From the NCBI GenBank assembly GCA_902556425.1, contig CACDWG010000016.1:1-56808 (forward strand): DNA of 56,808 nucleotides. The letters are read 5' to 3'. This DNA comes from UBA4421 sp002704225. Lineage in GTDB: Bacteria > Pseudomonadota > Gammaproteobacteria > Pseudomonadales > Azotimanducaceae. The notes beneath the pieces are model-generated. The model saw only the letters and a program-made list of their open reading frames with translations. It ran no database searches and was not told the origin of the DNA. The translations under genes were made by a program, and so were the position numbers. Shown piece by piece: positions 8,624 to 16,857 of this stretch; position 1 is the stretch's first letter, and each line of letters opens with the position of its first letter.

Positions 8624-9181
8624 TCAGATTTCCATCAATTCCGATTCTTTTGCCGCCAACGCTTTATCAACTTCTGCTGCACGTCGGTCGGTGTACTCCT
8701 GCGCCCTATCCTCACCGCGGCGAGCGTCGTCTTCAGAAGCTTCTTTTTCCTTCACCAGTTCGCGGATGTCCGCAATGGCGTCACGTCGGATATTCCGAAT
8801 GGAGATCCGGCTATTTTCCGCCTCTGCTCTCGCCTGCTTCGCTAAATCGCGACGATTTTCTTCCGTCAGCGGAGGCAGCGGGAGCCGAACCACTTCGCCA
8901 TTGTTCACGGGTGTAATCCCCAATTCGCTGCGCAAGATGGCTTTCTCGATCTCGACGACTAGGGGGCGTTCCCAAGGCGCCAACAGCAAGGTACGTGCGT
9001 CTTCTACCGAAACAGACGCGACCTGATTAAGAGGGGTTGCGACGCCATAATAGTCAACGGTGATACCATCCAACAGCGCAGGATTGGCGCGACCGGTGCG
9101 GATTTTGCCAAAGGTATTGGCCAGCGCATCCAGCGTCTTACCCATGCGCTCATCTGCATCCTGCAGTATTTCATCAATCAC
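8624..9181 (-). CDS. frr: Ribosome recycling factor
   Basis: Splits the post-termination ribosome together with EF-G. 185 residues, the exact E. coli length, with the conserved centre IRTGRANPALLDGITVDYYG and the long charged helices of domain I. Starts with GTG at 9181 (GTG ATT GAT GAA). It follows pyrH after a 147-base spacer, in which I see no gene, and uppS follows 16 bases after its stop. Confidence 0.96.
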   Translation of the reverse strand: MIDEILQDADERMGKTLDALANTFGKIRTGRANPALLDGITVDYYGVATPLNQVASVSVEDARTLLLAPWERPLVVEIEKAILRSELGITPVNNGEVVRLPLPPLTEENRRDLAKQARAEAENSRISIRNIRRDAIADIRELVKEKEASEDDARRGEDRAQEYTDRRAAEVDKALAAKESELMEI

Positions 9182-9328
9182 GAGTACTTCCCCATTTCAT
9201 TGAACTGTCACTTGATGTGCGTGTGCTTTTGATGTGTCTTGCGCGATCATAGGCAGAAGGGGGCTAGGACGCCAGCCGCAGGGCCTGAGATATCGCAAAC
9301 TATCCGTTATTTCGTCGTATTCAGGGCG

Positions 9329-10030
9329 TTAGTTCTCAACCCGCGTTCCGATATCCGCCCCTTGACTAATCGCGACCAGAGCGCCCTCCGCATTCACGTC
9401 AAAAACGACGATGGGCATGTGATTTTCGCGACACAACACCATGGCCGTCAGATCCATGACGCCGAGTTGCTGTTCCAGTACCTGATCAAAGGTTATTCGC
9501 GAAAAACGCGTGGCTGACGGATCTTGTTTCGGATCCGCAGAATAGACCCCGTCCACATTGGTCGCCTTGAGCACTGCATCCGTACGCAATTCAATCCCGC
9601 GCAGACAGGCCGCCGTATCCGTTGTGAACAGGGGATTGCCGGTGCCTCCACTGAGAATGAGGACTTTGCCTTGGGTCATGGCTGCTTGGGCTTGATCACG
9701 CTCATAGGCTGGCGCGATGCCGGGAATGCCCGTTGCGGTGTAAATTTGATTGGGGATGCCTTCGCGTGTCAGAAAATCCCCCAGAGCGAGCGCATTCATG
9801 ATGGTTGCCAGCATGCCCATGCGATCGCCCACGACACGATCCATTCCAGCCTCGGATAGGGCCGCTCCCCGGAACAAATTGCCCCCACCCAGTACCACGC
9901 CAAGCTCAATGCCGGCGTCAACCGCACCCTTTATCTGTCGGCAAAAATGCCCCAATACCGCAGGATCGATACCTTGGCCGGCGTCGCCGCCCAAGGCCTC
10001 TCCACTGAGTTTCAGCAGCAATCGGGGCAA
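9329..10030 (-). CDS. pyrH: UMP kinase PyrH
   Basis: Phosphorylates UMP to UDP as a hexamer in pyrimidine synthesis. The amino-acid-kinase fold is clear: LLKLSGEALGGD, then GVVLGGGNLFRG, DRMGMLATIMNALAL, LSGGTGNPLFTTDTAA and a C-terminal VMDLTAM. The frame contains no ATG or GTG before the kinase core. TTG codons at 10030, 10063 and 10075 are the only candidates. I chose TTG 10030, which lies 4 bases past the tsf stop and gives 233 residues beginning LPRLLLKLSGE; TTG 10075 would give 248 residues (E. coli 241) and overlap tsf by 41 bases. Identity is certain; the start is open. Confidence 0.9.
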   Translation of the reverse strand: MPRLLLKLSGEALGGDAGQGIDPAVLGHFCRQIKGAVDAGIELGVVLGGGNLFRGAALSEAGMDRVVGDRMGMLATIMNALALGDFLTREGIPNQIYTATGIPGIAPAYERDQAQAAMTQGKVLILSGGTGNPLFTTDTAACLRGIELRTDAVLKATNVDGVYSADPKQDPSATRFSRITFDQVLEQQLGVMDLTAMVLCRENHMPIVVFDVNAEGALVAISQGADIGTRVEN

Positions 10031-10034
10031 CGCG

Positions 10035-10895
10035 CTATTCGCTGACTGCGAGTTGCGCGGCAACCTCGGCAGCAAAGTCCGCTTCTTCGACTTCGATACC
10101 TTCCCCTACCTCGTAGCGCACAAATTGCACGACGTCGGTATTGGCCTGTTTCACCAGCGCGCCAACCTTCGTGTTACCGTCTTTTACGAATGGCTGGTCA
10201 AGCAGGCTAACTTCCGCTAGGTATTTTTTCACCCGACCCTCTACCATCTTGGCGACGATTTCTTCGGGCTTGCCGCTGTCTTGAGCCTGAGACAAGTAAA
10301 TCTCGCGCTCTTTGTCGAGCACATCCGCAGATACGTCTTCGCTTTTCACGACCATCGGATTGATGGCGACAACATGCATGGCCAAATCGCGCCCTACTTC
10401 GTCAGATTTTGTCGTCAGTTGCACAATGGCACCACGGCGCTGGTCGCCGTGCATGTAGTAGCTCAGTGCGCCCTCGGCGGACTCAACCACCTGGCCACGA
10501 CGAATGGTCATATTTTCGCCGATTTCCTGAACCAGCGTTTCACGCTCTGCGTTCAACGCTTCAGACACCGAGCCCAAATCACCATTATCGAACAAGGTCT
10601 GGGCTACTTTACTGACAAAGGCGATGAACTTTTCGTTCTTAGCGGCGAAATCTGTCTCGATATTTACTTCAACCATGGCCATGCGGGTGCCGTCTTCAGC
10701 AACCTTGACACCGAGTAAGCCATTTGCCGCCGTACGGCCTGCTTTTTTCGCCGCCTTCAATGAGCTCTTCTTGCGCAGATCTTCGATGGCCTTATCCATG
10801 TCGCCATCGGCTTCTACCAATGCCTTTTTGCAGTCCATCATCCCTAGCCCCGTGCGCTCACGCAGCTCTTTGACCATTACCGCTGAGATTGCCAT
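10035..10895 (-). CDS. tsf: Translation elongation factor Ts
   Basis: Nucleotide exchange factor for EF-Tu. 286 residues (E. coli 283). The N-terminal UBA-like domain reads VKELRERTGLGMMDCKKALV. The core holds TDFAAKNEKF (the TDF motif that contacts EF-Tu) and the C-terminal module includes a conserved VGEGIE. It begins three bases after the rpsB stop, so the two are cotranscribed as in E. coli. Confidence 0.97.
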   Translation of the reverse strand: MAISAVMVKELRERTGLGMMDCKKALVEADGDMDKAIEDLRKKSSLKAAKKAGRTAANGLLGVKVAEDGTRMAMVEVNIETDFAAKNEKFIAFVSKVAQTLFDNGDLGSVSEALNAERETLVQEIGENMTIRRGQVVESAEGALSYYMHGDQRRGAIVQLTTKSDEVGRDLAMHVVAINPMVVKSEDVSADVLDKEREIYLSQAQDSGKPEEIVAKMVEGRVKKYLAEVSLLDQPFVKDGNTKVGALVKQANTDVVQFVRYEVGEGIEVEEADFAAEVAAQLAVSE

Positions 10896-10898
10896 GTC

Positions 10899-11771
10899 TT
10901 ACTCCTTGTCTGCGTCTGTGTTGCTGCCCGCCTCGGCTTCAGAGGCCTCGGCAGCAGCTTCTGCTGCTTTCGCTTCGTCTTCGGCTGCAAACGCTTCATT
11001 GACACTGGCAGCTACTGCTTCAGAGATTTCAGTTGTCGGCGCCGCGACTTCTTGTACTTCGACAAATTCATCGGGATCGACATCTGTAGCGACATTGGCC
11101 TTGCCTTCGGCAATCGCATCTGCGACCGCTGTCACATACAGGCGGATGGCGCGAATCGCATCGTCGTTGCCCGGAATGACGTGATCAACGCCTGCTGGAT
11201 CACTGTTGGTATCCACCACGCCAAACACCGGAATACCGAGCTTGTTCGCTTCAGTGATCGCAATATGCTCGTGCTGCACATCAATAACAAAAATTGCGTC
11301 GGGCAAACCGCCCATTTCTTTAATACCACCCAGACTGCTTTCCAGCTTGTTCATCATGCGGGTACGCAGCAGGGCCTCTTTCTTTGACAGTAAGTCGAAG
11401 GTGCCGTCTTGGGATTCGGTTTCCAAATCAATCAGGCGCTTAATGGACTGACGAATGGTCTTGTAATTGGTGAGCATGCCGCCCAACCAGCGCTGATCCA
11501 CATAGGGCATGCCAACCCGGGCCGCCTGCTCGGCAATCACCTTGGCTGCTGCACGCTTCGTACCAACGAACATGACTTTCTTGCCCTTGGACGCCATGTT
11601 GCGCACTTCGATCAGCGCTTCATTGAACGCAGGAAGAGTTTTCTCAAGATTGATGATGTGAATCTTGTTACGAGCACCAAAGATAAATGGTGCCATTTTA
11701 GGGTTCCAGAAACGGGTCTGGTGGCCAAAGTGCACGCCAGCGGCCAGCATGTCTCGCATACTTACAGTCAT
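10899..11771 (-). CDS. rpsB: 30S ribosomal protein S2, with acidic C-terminal tail
   Basis: Small-subunit protein that binds late in 30S assembly and interacts with S1. The S2 fold fills residues 1 to about 235 and starts MLAAGVHFGHQTRFWNPKM, with MFVGTKRAA and QRWLGGMLTN. Residues from about 240 to 290 form an extra low-complexity tail rich in Ala and Glu ending in NTDADKE; E. coli S2 is only 241 residues. ATG 11771 has a GGAG Shine-Dalgarno 8 bases upstream. It is the first gene of the rpsB-tsf-pyrH-frr run and is divergent from map. Confidence 0.96.
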   Translation of the reverse strand: MTVSMRDMLAAGVHFGHQTRFWNPKMAPFIFGARNKIHIINLEKTLPAFNEALIEVRNMASKGKKVMFVGTKRAAAKVIAEQAARVGMPYVDQRWLGGMLTNYKTIRQSIKRLIDLETESQDGTFDLLSKKEALLRTRMMNKLESSLGGIKEMGGLPDAIFVIDVQHEHIAITEANKLGIPVFGVVDTNSDPAGVDHVIPGNDDAIRAIRLYVTAVADAIAEGKANVATDVDPDEFVEVQEVAAPTTEISEAVAASVNEAFAAEDEAKAAEAAAEASEAEAGSNTDADKE

Positions 11772-12016
11772 TTTTTTTACTCCGGGTTAGCTATTTGCCA
11801 TGCCTCCCAAATCCCAACCGAACACGCTTCCTGAAAGAAACGCCCAGCACCCGGGGACCTGTGTCGAAGCAGACAATTTTTTATCTGTCTCAAGTTGTCT
11901 ATACTGCGCCGCGTTACGGTTTACGCCCTTTAGAGCACTTACCTGCAAGGCCGCTAAGACCATGAAACATTCTCGTTTCGCCGAACATTGAACTATCCTC
12001 TGTCCGCGCGGCGCGA
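11772..12016 (-). promoter_or_regulatory. Probable rpsB mRNA leader (S2 autoregulation region)
   Basis: About 245 bases lie between the proposed rpsB promoter and the S2 start codon, long for a leader. It contains a hairpin at 11825-11842 (stem CGTTTC/GAAGCG on the minus strand, 6-base loop) followed by a G-rich stretch before the GGAG ribosome site. In E. coli the same interval, between map and rpsB, holds a structured leader through which S2 represses rpsB-tsf, also catalogued as the t44/tff RNA. Assigning that role here is inference from position and length; I did not match the consensus structure. Confidence 0.4.
11900..11905 (+). promoter_or_regulatory. Possible -10 element of a map promoter
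   Basis: TATACT on the plus strand is followed by GCGCCGCG, another GC-rich discriminator, about 150 bases before map. There is no recognisable TTGACA-like hexamer 16-18 bases upstream (the stretch is T-rich), so this is a weak call. Confidence 0.2.
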
Positions 12017-12045
12017 TTTATACCACAAACGACTTTCTGAGATAA
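12017..12045 (-). promoter_or_regulatory. Putative rpsB promoter with GC-rich discriminator
   Basis: On the minus strand TATAAA (12022-12017) is preceded 17 bases upstream by TTATCT (12045-12040), a weak -35. The -10 is followed directly by TCGCGCCGCGCG. A GC-rich discriminator of this kind is characteristic of stringently controlled ribosomal promoters. It points towards rpsB. Read by eye only. Confidence 0.4.
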
Positions 12046-12057
12046 ACGGATTTTCCA

Positions 12058-12849
12058 ATGACAGCGCGGATAAATAACGAAACTGACCTAGCAGGCATGA
12101 GAGCCGCCGGCCGCGCAGCGTCCTCTGTGCTGGAAATGATCGGTGAGCATGTGCAGCCAGGCATCACCACCGACGAGCTAAACCAAATTTGTCACGACTA
12201 CATCGTCGATGAACTCGACTGCATCCCTGCCCCGCTCAATTACGGCGGTGGTGGTGGCCAAATGCCCTTTCCCAAGTCCATTTGCACCAGTGTGAATCAT
12301 GTGGTCTGTCATGGCATTCCCAGCCCCAGCAAGAAACTGAAAAATGGCGACGCGATCAACATCGACATAACCGTCATCAAAGACGGCTATCACGGCGATA
12401 CCAGTAAGATGTTTTTTGCCGGTGAAGCGTCCGTAATGGCAAAGCGCCTAAGCAAAATCACACAGGAATGTATGTACAAAGGAATTGAACAAGTTCGCCC
12501 GGGGGCCCGGCTGGGTGATATTGGCTACGCCATTCAGCGCCACGCGGAAAACAACCATTTCAGCGTGGTCAGAGAATTTTGCGGCCATGGTATTGCGAAG
12601 GTGTTTCATGACGACCCCCAAGTGCTCCACTACGGCCGGCCAGGCACCGGGGTCGTTCTGGAAGAAGGCATGTCCTTTACCATTGAGCCTATGATCAATG
12701 CGGGCAAGCGGCAGATCAAAATCCTGCCGGACCAATGGACCGCCGTAACCAAGGACCACAAGCTATCCGCCCAGTGGGAGCACACGCTCATGGTCACAGC
12801 CGACGGTTTTGAAATCTTCACACTGCGAGCTGAGGAAAACTTTGGGTAA
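12058..12849 (+). CDS. map: Methionine aminopeptidase type I
   Basis: Removes the N-terminal Met from nascent proteins. 263 residues (E. coli 264). The pita-bread fold carries the five metal ligands: Asp in INIDITVI, Asp in YHGDTSKMF, His in GHGIAKVFH, Glu in FTIEPMIN and Glu in QWEHTLMV. ATG at 12058. Divergent from rpsB, the same arrangement as in E. coli, and followed 66 bases later by glnD. Confidence 0.97.
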   Translation: MTARINNETDLAGMRAAGRAASSVLEMIGEHVQPGITTDELNQICHDYIVDELDCIPAPLNYGGGGGQMPFPKSICTSVNHVVCHGIPSPSKKLKNGDAINIDITVIKDGYHGDTSKMFFAGEASVMAKRLSKITQECMYKGIEQVRPGARLGDIGYAIQRHAENNHFSVVREFCGHGIAKVFHDDPQVLHYGRPGTGVVLEEGMSFTIEPMINAGKRQIKILPDQWTAVTKDHKLSAQWEHTLMVTADGFEIFTLRAEENFG

Positions 12850-12915
12850 TCGGCGCATTCTTGATCGTCTTAACACACCGACCCAATCTGCCGCCCCCCC
12901 AACAAGGCCTGCACT

Positions 12916-15522
12916 ATGAGCTTGGCGGTCAGTATCATCGCTCGCCGGGAGACCCTAGCCGAGGCAGTAGAAGCCTTGGCAGACCGGTATTGGAACAACG
13001 AGCCCGTTGAGGACTTAGTCAGCGGACTGACCCAGACCTTTGATTCGCTGATCATCGATCTGTGGCAACAGCACTTCAACAAAATCAGCGGTTGCGCGCT
13101 CTTCGCCGTGGGCGGTTACGGGCGCGCGGAGCTACATCCTGGCTCGGATATCGATATTTTGGTTCTGGCCGAAAAGCCGCAGCGGCACAGAGAGGCCATT
13201 GAAGCCTTCCTGCGCGACGTCTTTGATCTCAACGTCGAAGTCGGCCACAGCGTGCGCGACATCAAAACCTGCATCAAAGAATGTCGGGGCGATATTACCG
13301 TGGCCACTGCCCTGTTCGAACGCCGTTTTTTGACCGGTGACGCGAGCCTCATCGCCCCGCTCGACAAAGCCCTACAGCACCGCAAAATCTGGCCTATCGA
13401 AGATTTTTTCCTCGCTAAACGGGACGAACAGGTGGCGCGCCATCGCCACTACGACAACGTCGACTACAACTTGGAGCCGAACATCAAAACCTCTCCGGGG
13501 GGATTGCGCGACATCCACACGACGCTTTGGATCTGCAATCGACAGTTTGGTACCACGGACATTGAAGAACTGGTTCGACTGGAAGTGCTGACGGATATTG
13601 AGGCTCGATGGCTCAGAGACGGCAAACGGTTCTTATGGTGGGTTCGATACGGCCTGCACACCTTGGCCGGACGCAAGGAAGACCAATTGCACTTTGCCCG
13701 ACAGCGAGAGTTGTCCCAACGTTTGGGGTTCATGGACACCGAGAGTAAATCCGCTGTTGAGCTGTTCATGCAGCATTACTATCGCCACGTCATGGCCCTG
13801 TCTGAAGTGAACGACATCATCCTGCAGTACTTTCAGGAAGACATTGTCGCTAAGAAGAAACCCACCATGGAGCCGCTGAACGAACGGTTCAGACTGGTCA
13901 ATCGACGGATCGACGTGGTCCAACCCGACATTTTCCTGAAAAACCCCTCTGCTATGCTGGAAATGTTCCTGCTGATGGCCCAGCGGGAGGAAAATATTCG
14001 GGTTCGGGTGACGGCCATTCGTGCATTGCGCGATGCCGTGCATCTGATCGACGAGGAATTCCGCCAGAATCCAGAAAACTGCCGTCTGTTTTTGCGTATT
14101 CTCAAAGCACCATACACCGTGGTGACACAGCTCACTCGGATGCGGCGCTACGGCGTGCTCGGCCGCTATCTGCCCGCCTTTGGCGACATCGTCGGCCAAA
14201 TGCAGCACGACCTGTTTCATATCTATACCGTGGATGCCCATACCATGATGGTGATCCGGAATATGCGGCGCTTTCGTTACGAACACGCGCTGGATACTTT
14301 CCCCATCGCCCATCGATGCGTCAAAAGTATCCCGAAAGGTGAGCTGCTTTACATTGCCGGCCTGTTTCACGACATCGGCAAAGGGCGCGGCGGCGACCAT
14401 TCGGAGCTGGGAGCCGAAGATGCCCGCGTGTTTTGCGAACAGCACGAACTGAACGAAACCGATACCGCGCTGGTATGCTGGCTGGTGAAACGTCACCTCT
14501 ACATGTCGTCTGTGGCACAGAACCAGGACATTTATGATCCAGAAGTCGTGGCGGAGTTCGCCCGAGAGGTGAAGTCTCAAATGCGTCTGGACTATCTCTA
14601 CGCCTTGACGGTTGCGGACATCAACGCGACCAATCCAACCCTGTGGAATGGTTGGCGAGCGACCCTGATGCGTCACCTCTATGCAGAAACCCGGCGCGTT
14701 TTTCAGACTCAGGAAGAACCGTTGGACCGACAAGAAAGTATTCAGGCCTTCCAAGAGAGTGCTCTCGACCAGCTCGAATCCGACCTGCCAGACCGACAGA
14801 CGGCTGACCTCCAACAGATTTGGCAGGACCTTGGCGAAGATTTTTTCTTGCGCCACACCACGCCCGAAATCGTATCCCTGAGCAAACGACTACTGGAGCA
14901 TGGCGATAACACCACGGCCTTTGTGGGTCTTTCTGCGCCACAAACCGGCGCAGCCGATGAGGGCGCAACCAAGATTTACGTTTTGGATCAAGACCGACCA
15001 AAAACCTTTGCAGCACTGGTCGTCACACTGAGCCAGCTGGGACTCACCGTGGTTGACGCCTACATCAGCAGGGCCAGCAGTGATCGCTACTTCGATATGT
15101 TTACTGTCCTCGACGAGGACGGAACGGAAGTATCAGACCCAGCATTGCGCGACGGCATTGTGGACCGGGTGAAAGCCACGCTCGCGAATCCCGAACCCGC
15201 GACCAGTGGTGCGACTCAGCGGGTGTCACGGCAGCTCAAAGAACTGAAAGTGCCCGCCAGCGTCAGCCTCACGGCCCAAGAAGATGATCTCACCGCCGTA
15301 CTGAACGTAACGGCCTCTGATCGTCCGGGCCTGCTGGCGAACATCGCCTTGGTACTCGTCGAGCTGGGTTTGGAAATCACATCAGCGCGCATCACTACCC
15401 TAGGCGAGCGGGTGGAAGATGTCTTTTTGGTCACCCGAGCGGACGGACAGAGCCTAAACGATGCGCAGCAATGCTATGACATCGAACAGGCCATTCGTCA
15501 GCGTTTGGATCAAGCCCTTTAA
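12916..15522 (+). CDS. glnD: Bifunctional uridylyltransferase/uridylyl-removing enzyme GlnD
   Basis: Senses glutamine and modifies or demodifies PII proteins, setting nitrogen control. 868 residues (E. coli 890). The N-terminal nucleotidyltransferase has GGYGRAELHPGSDIDI at 66-81 with metal-binding Asp78 and Asp80. The HD hydrolase domain that removes UMP has HDIGKGRGG at about 485. Two ACT domains close the protein (about 690-765 and 795-865), the second containing SDRPGLLANIALVLVELG. All active-site motifs are intact. The long open frame antisense to it at 13633-14856 is a shadow of its codon bias. Confidence 0.97.
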   Translation: MSLAVSIIARRETLAEAVEALADRYWNNEPVEDLVSGLTQTFDSLIIDLWQQHFNKISGCALFAVGGYGRAELHPGSDIDILVLAEKPQRHREAIEAFLRDVFDLNVEVGHSVRDIKTCIKECRGDITVATALFERRFLTGDASLIAPLDKALQHRKIWPIEDFFLAKRDEQVARHRHYDNVDYNLEPNIKTSPGGLRDIHTTLWICNRQFGTTDIEELVRLEVLTDIEARWLRDGKRFLWWVRYGLHTLAGRKEDQLHFARQRELSQRLGFMDTESKSAVELFMQHYYRHVMALSEVNDIILQYFQEDIVAKKKPTMEPLNERFRLVNRRIDVVQPDIFLKNPSAMLEMFLLMAQREENIRVRVTAIRALRDAVHLIDEEFRQNPENCRLFLRILKAPYTVVTQLTRMRRYGVLGRYLPAFGDIVGQMQHDLFHIYTVDAHTMMVIRNMRRFRYEHALDTFPIAHRCVKSIPKGELLYIAGLFHDIGKGRGGDHSELGAEDARVFCEQHELNETDTALVCWLVKRHLYMSSVAQNQDIYDPEVVAEFAREVKSQMRLDYLYALTVADINATNPTLWNGWRATLMRHLYAETRRVFQTQEEPLDRQESIQAFQESALDQLESDLPDRQTADLQQIWQDLGEDFFLRHTTPEIVSLSKRLLEHGDNTTAFVGLSAPQTGAADEGATKIYVLDQDRPKTFAALVVTLSQLGLTVVDAYISRASSDRYFDMFTVLDEDGTEVSDPALRDGIVDRVKATLANPEPATSGATQRVSRQLKELKVPASVSLTAQEDDLTAVLNVTASDRPGLLANIALVLVELGLEITSARITTLGERVEDVFLVTRADGQSLNDAQQCYDIEQAIRQRLDQAL

Positions 15523-15548
15523 CTCGTCAGGACAGGAATACAACCGCC

Positions 15549-16793
15549 GTGTCGAACCACAGATTAACGCAGCTCCAACCCTATCCTTTTGAACGATTGC
15601 GCGAGCTTCACAAGGATTGGCAACACCAAGGCGACCTGGCGCATATCCCACTATCCCTTGGTGAACCCAAGCATCCGCCACCGCGCTTTGTGGTTGAAGC
15701 GCTTGCCAACGCCGATGCGCTGACCCAGCAGCTGGGTATGTATCCTGCCACCAAGGGTAGCGACGATCTGCGCTCGGCCATCAGCGAATGGTTGGAGCGT
15801 CGGTTCGCGATCAGCGTCGATCCAGACCAGCAAATTCTGCCAGTCTATGGCACGCGGGAAGCGTTGTTCGCAGTTGCGCAGGCACTGTTAAGTGGCCGAC
15901 AAGGTTCCCTGGTGGGCATGCCCAATCCGTTCTATCAAATCTACGAAGGCGCTGCCCTACTGGCCGGTGCCGGCCCGTTATACATAGCCAATCTGGAAGA
16001 AAACGATTATCGAGCTGATTTCTCAACGGTCACCGACGCCCAATGGCAGGCTATTGAAATGGTCTACGTCTGCTCCCCGGGCAACCCGACAGGCCAAATC
16101 ATGTCCGAAACGGATTTGGAGGAACTGATCGCCCTCGCCCATAGACACGACTTCATCATCGTCAGCGACGAGTGCTACAGCGAGCTCTATTACGATGATA
16201 AAAACATTCCCAGCAGTCTGCTGGCGGTGGCCCAGCGGGTGTCCCAGCACACGGGCAAACGCCCATTCGAGCGCTGCCTGAGCTTTCACAGTTTATCCAA
16301 ACGCTCGAACCTGCCAGGACTGCGCAGCGGCTTCGCGGCCGGCGACAGCGAACTGATTCGCCAGTACCTGAGCTATCGTACCTACCACGGCTGCGCCATG
16401 TCCGCACACCACCAGCACGCGAGTGCGCTGGCGTGGCGAGATGAATCTCATGTGATCGAAAACCGCCAGATGTATCGAGATAAATTCTCGGCGGTCAGCG
16501 ACATTCTGGCGCCCCACTACGACCTACGTCAGCCACAGGGTGGTTTCTACCATTGGTTGCGCACCCCGATCGACGACCTAAGCTTCAGCCAACACCTGCT
16601 GCAAGAACAACATGTTACTGTAATGCCGGGCACCTTTTTAGGTCGGGGCACGACGACAAATACGGTGCCCGGAGGCAACCCAGGCCAAGGTCATGTGCGG
16701 GTAGCGTGGGTGGCAGCAAAGGAAGATTGCTTGGTTGCCGCGCAACGTTTGGCCAACTTTGCCATCAACTTATCCGCCAACGGGGGCCCGTAG
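15549..16793 (+). CDS. dapC: Succinyldiaminopimelate transaminase DapC
   Basis: PLP enzyme converting N-succinyl-2-amino-6-ketopimelate to N-succinyl-diaminopimelate in lysine and peptidoglycan synthesis. 414 residues from GTG 15549 (VSNHRLTQLQPYPFERL). Fold type I aminotransferase features are present: CSPGNPTGQIM, VSDECYSELYYD, and the PLP lysine Lys251 in SLSKRSNLPGLRSGF. The substrate is assigned from its place just before dapD and dapE; the fold alone would leave other aminotransferase substrates possible. Confidence 0.92.
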   Translation: MSNHRLTQLQPYPFERLRELHKDWQHQGDLAHIPLSLGEPKHPPPRFVVEALANADALTQQLGMYPATKGSDDLRSAISEWLERRFAISVDPDQQILPVYGTREALFAVAQALLSGRQGSLVGMPNPFYQIYEGAALLAGAGPLYIANLEENDYRADFSTVTDAQWQAIEMVYVCSPGNPTGQIMSETDLEELIALAHRHDFIIVSDECYSELYYDDKNIPSSLLAVAQRVSQHTGKRPFERCLSFHSLSKRSNLPGLRSGFAAGDSELIRQYLSYRTYHGCAMSAHHQHASALAWRDESHVIENRQMYRDKFSAVSDILAPHYDLRQPQGGFYHWLRTPIDDLSFSQHLLQEQHVTVMPGTFLGRGTTTNTVPGGNPGQGHVRVAWVAAKEDCLVAAQRLANFAINLSANGGP

Positions 16794-16857
16794 ACTCGAA
16801 TCCTGACAGGAGCCACGGTAGACTGCGGCCTCCTTCTGAGACAGCAAGAGATACTAG

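Noticed and set aside
13633..14856. 407-codon open frame antisense to glnD
   Set aside because: It lies wholly opposite an intact glnD, shows no family motif, and such long antisense frames arise from GC-rich codon bias.
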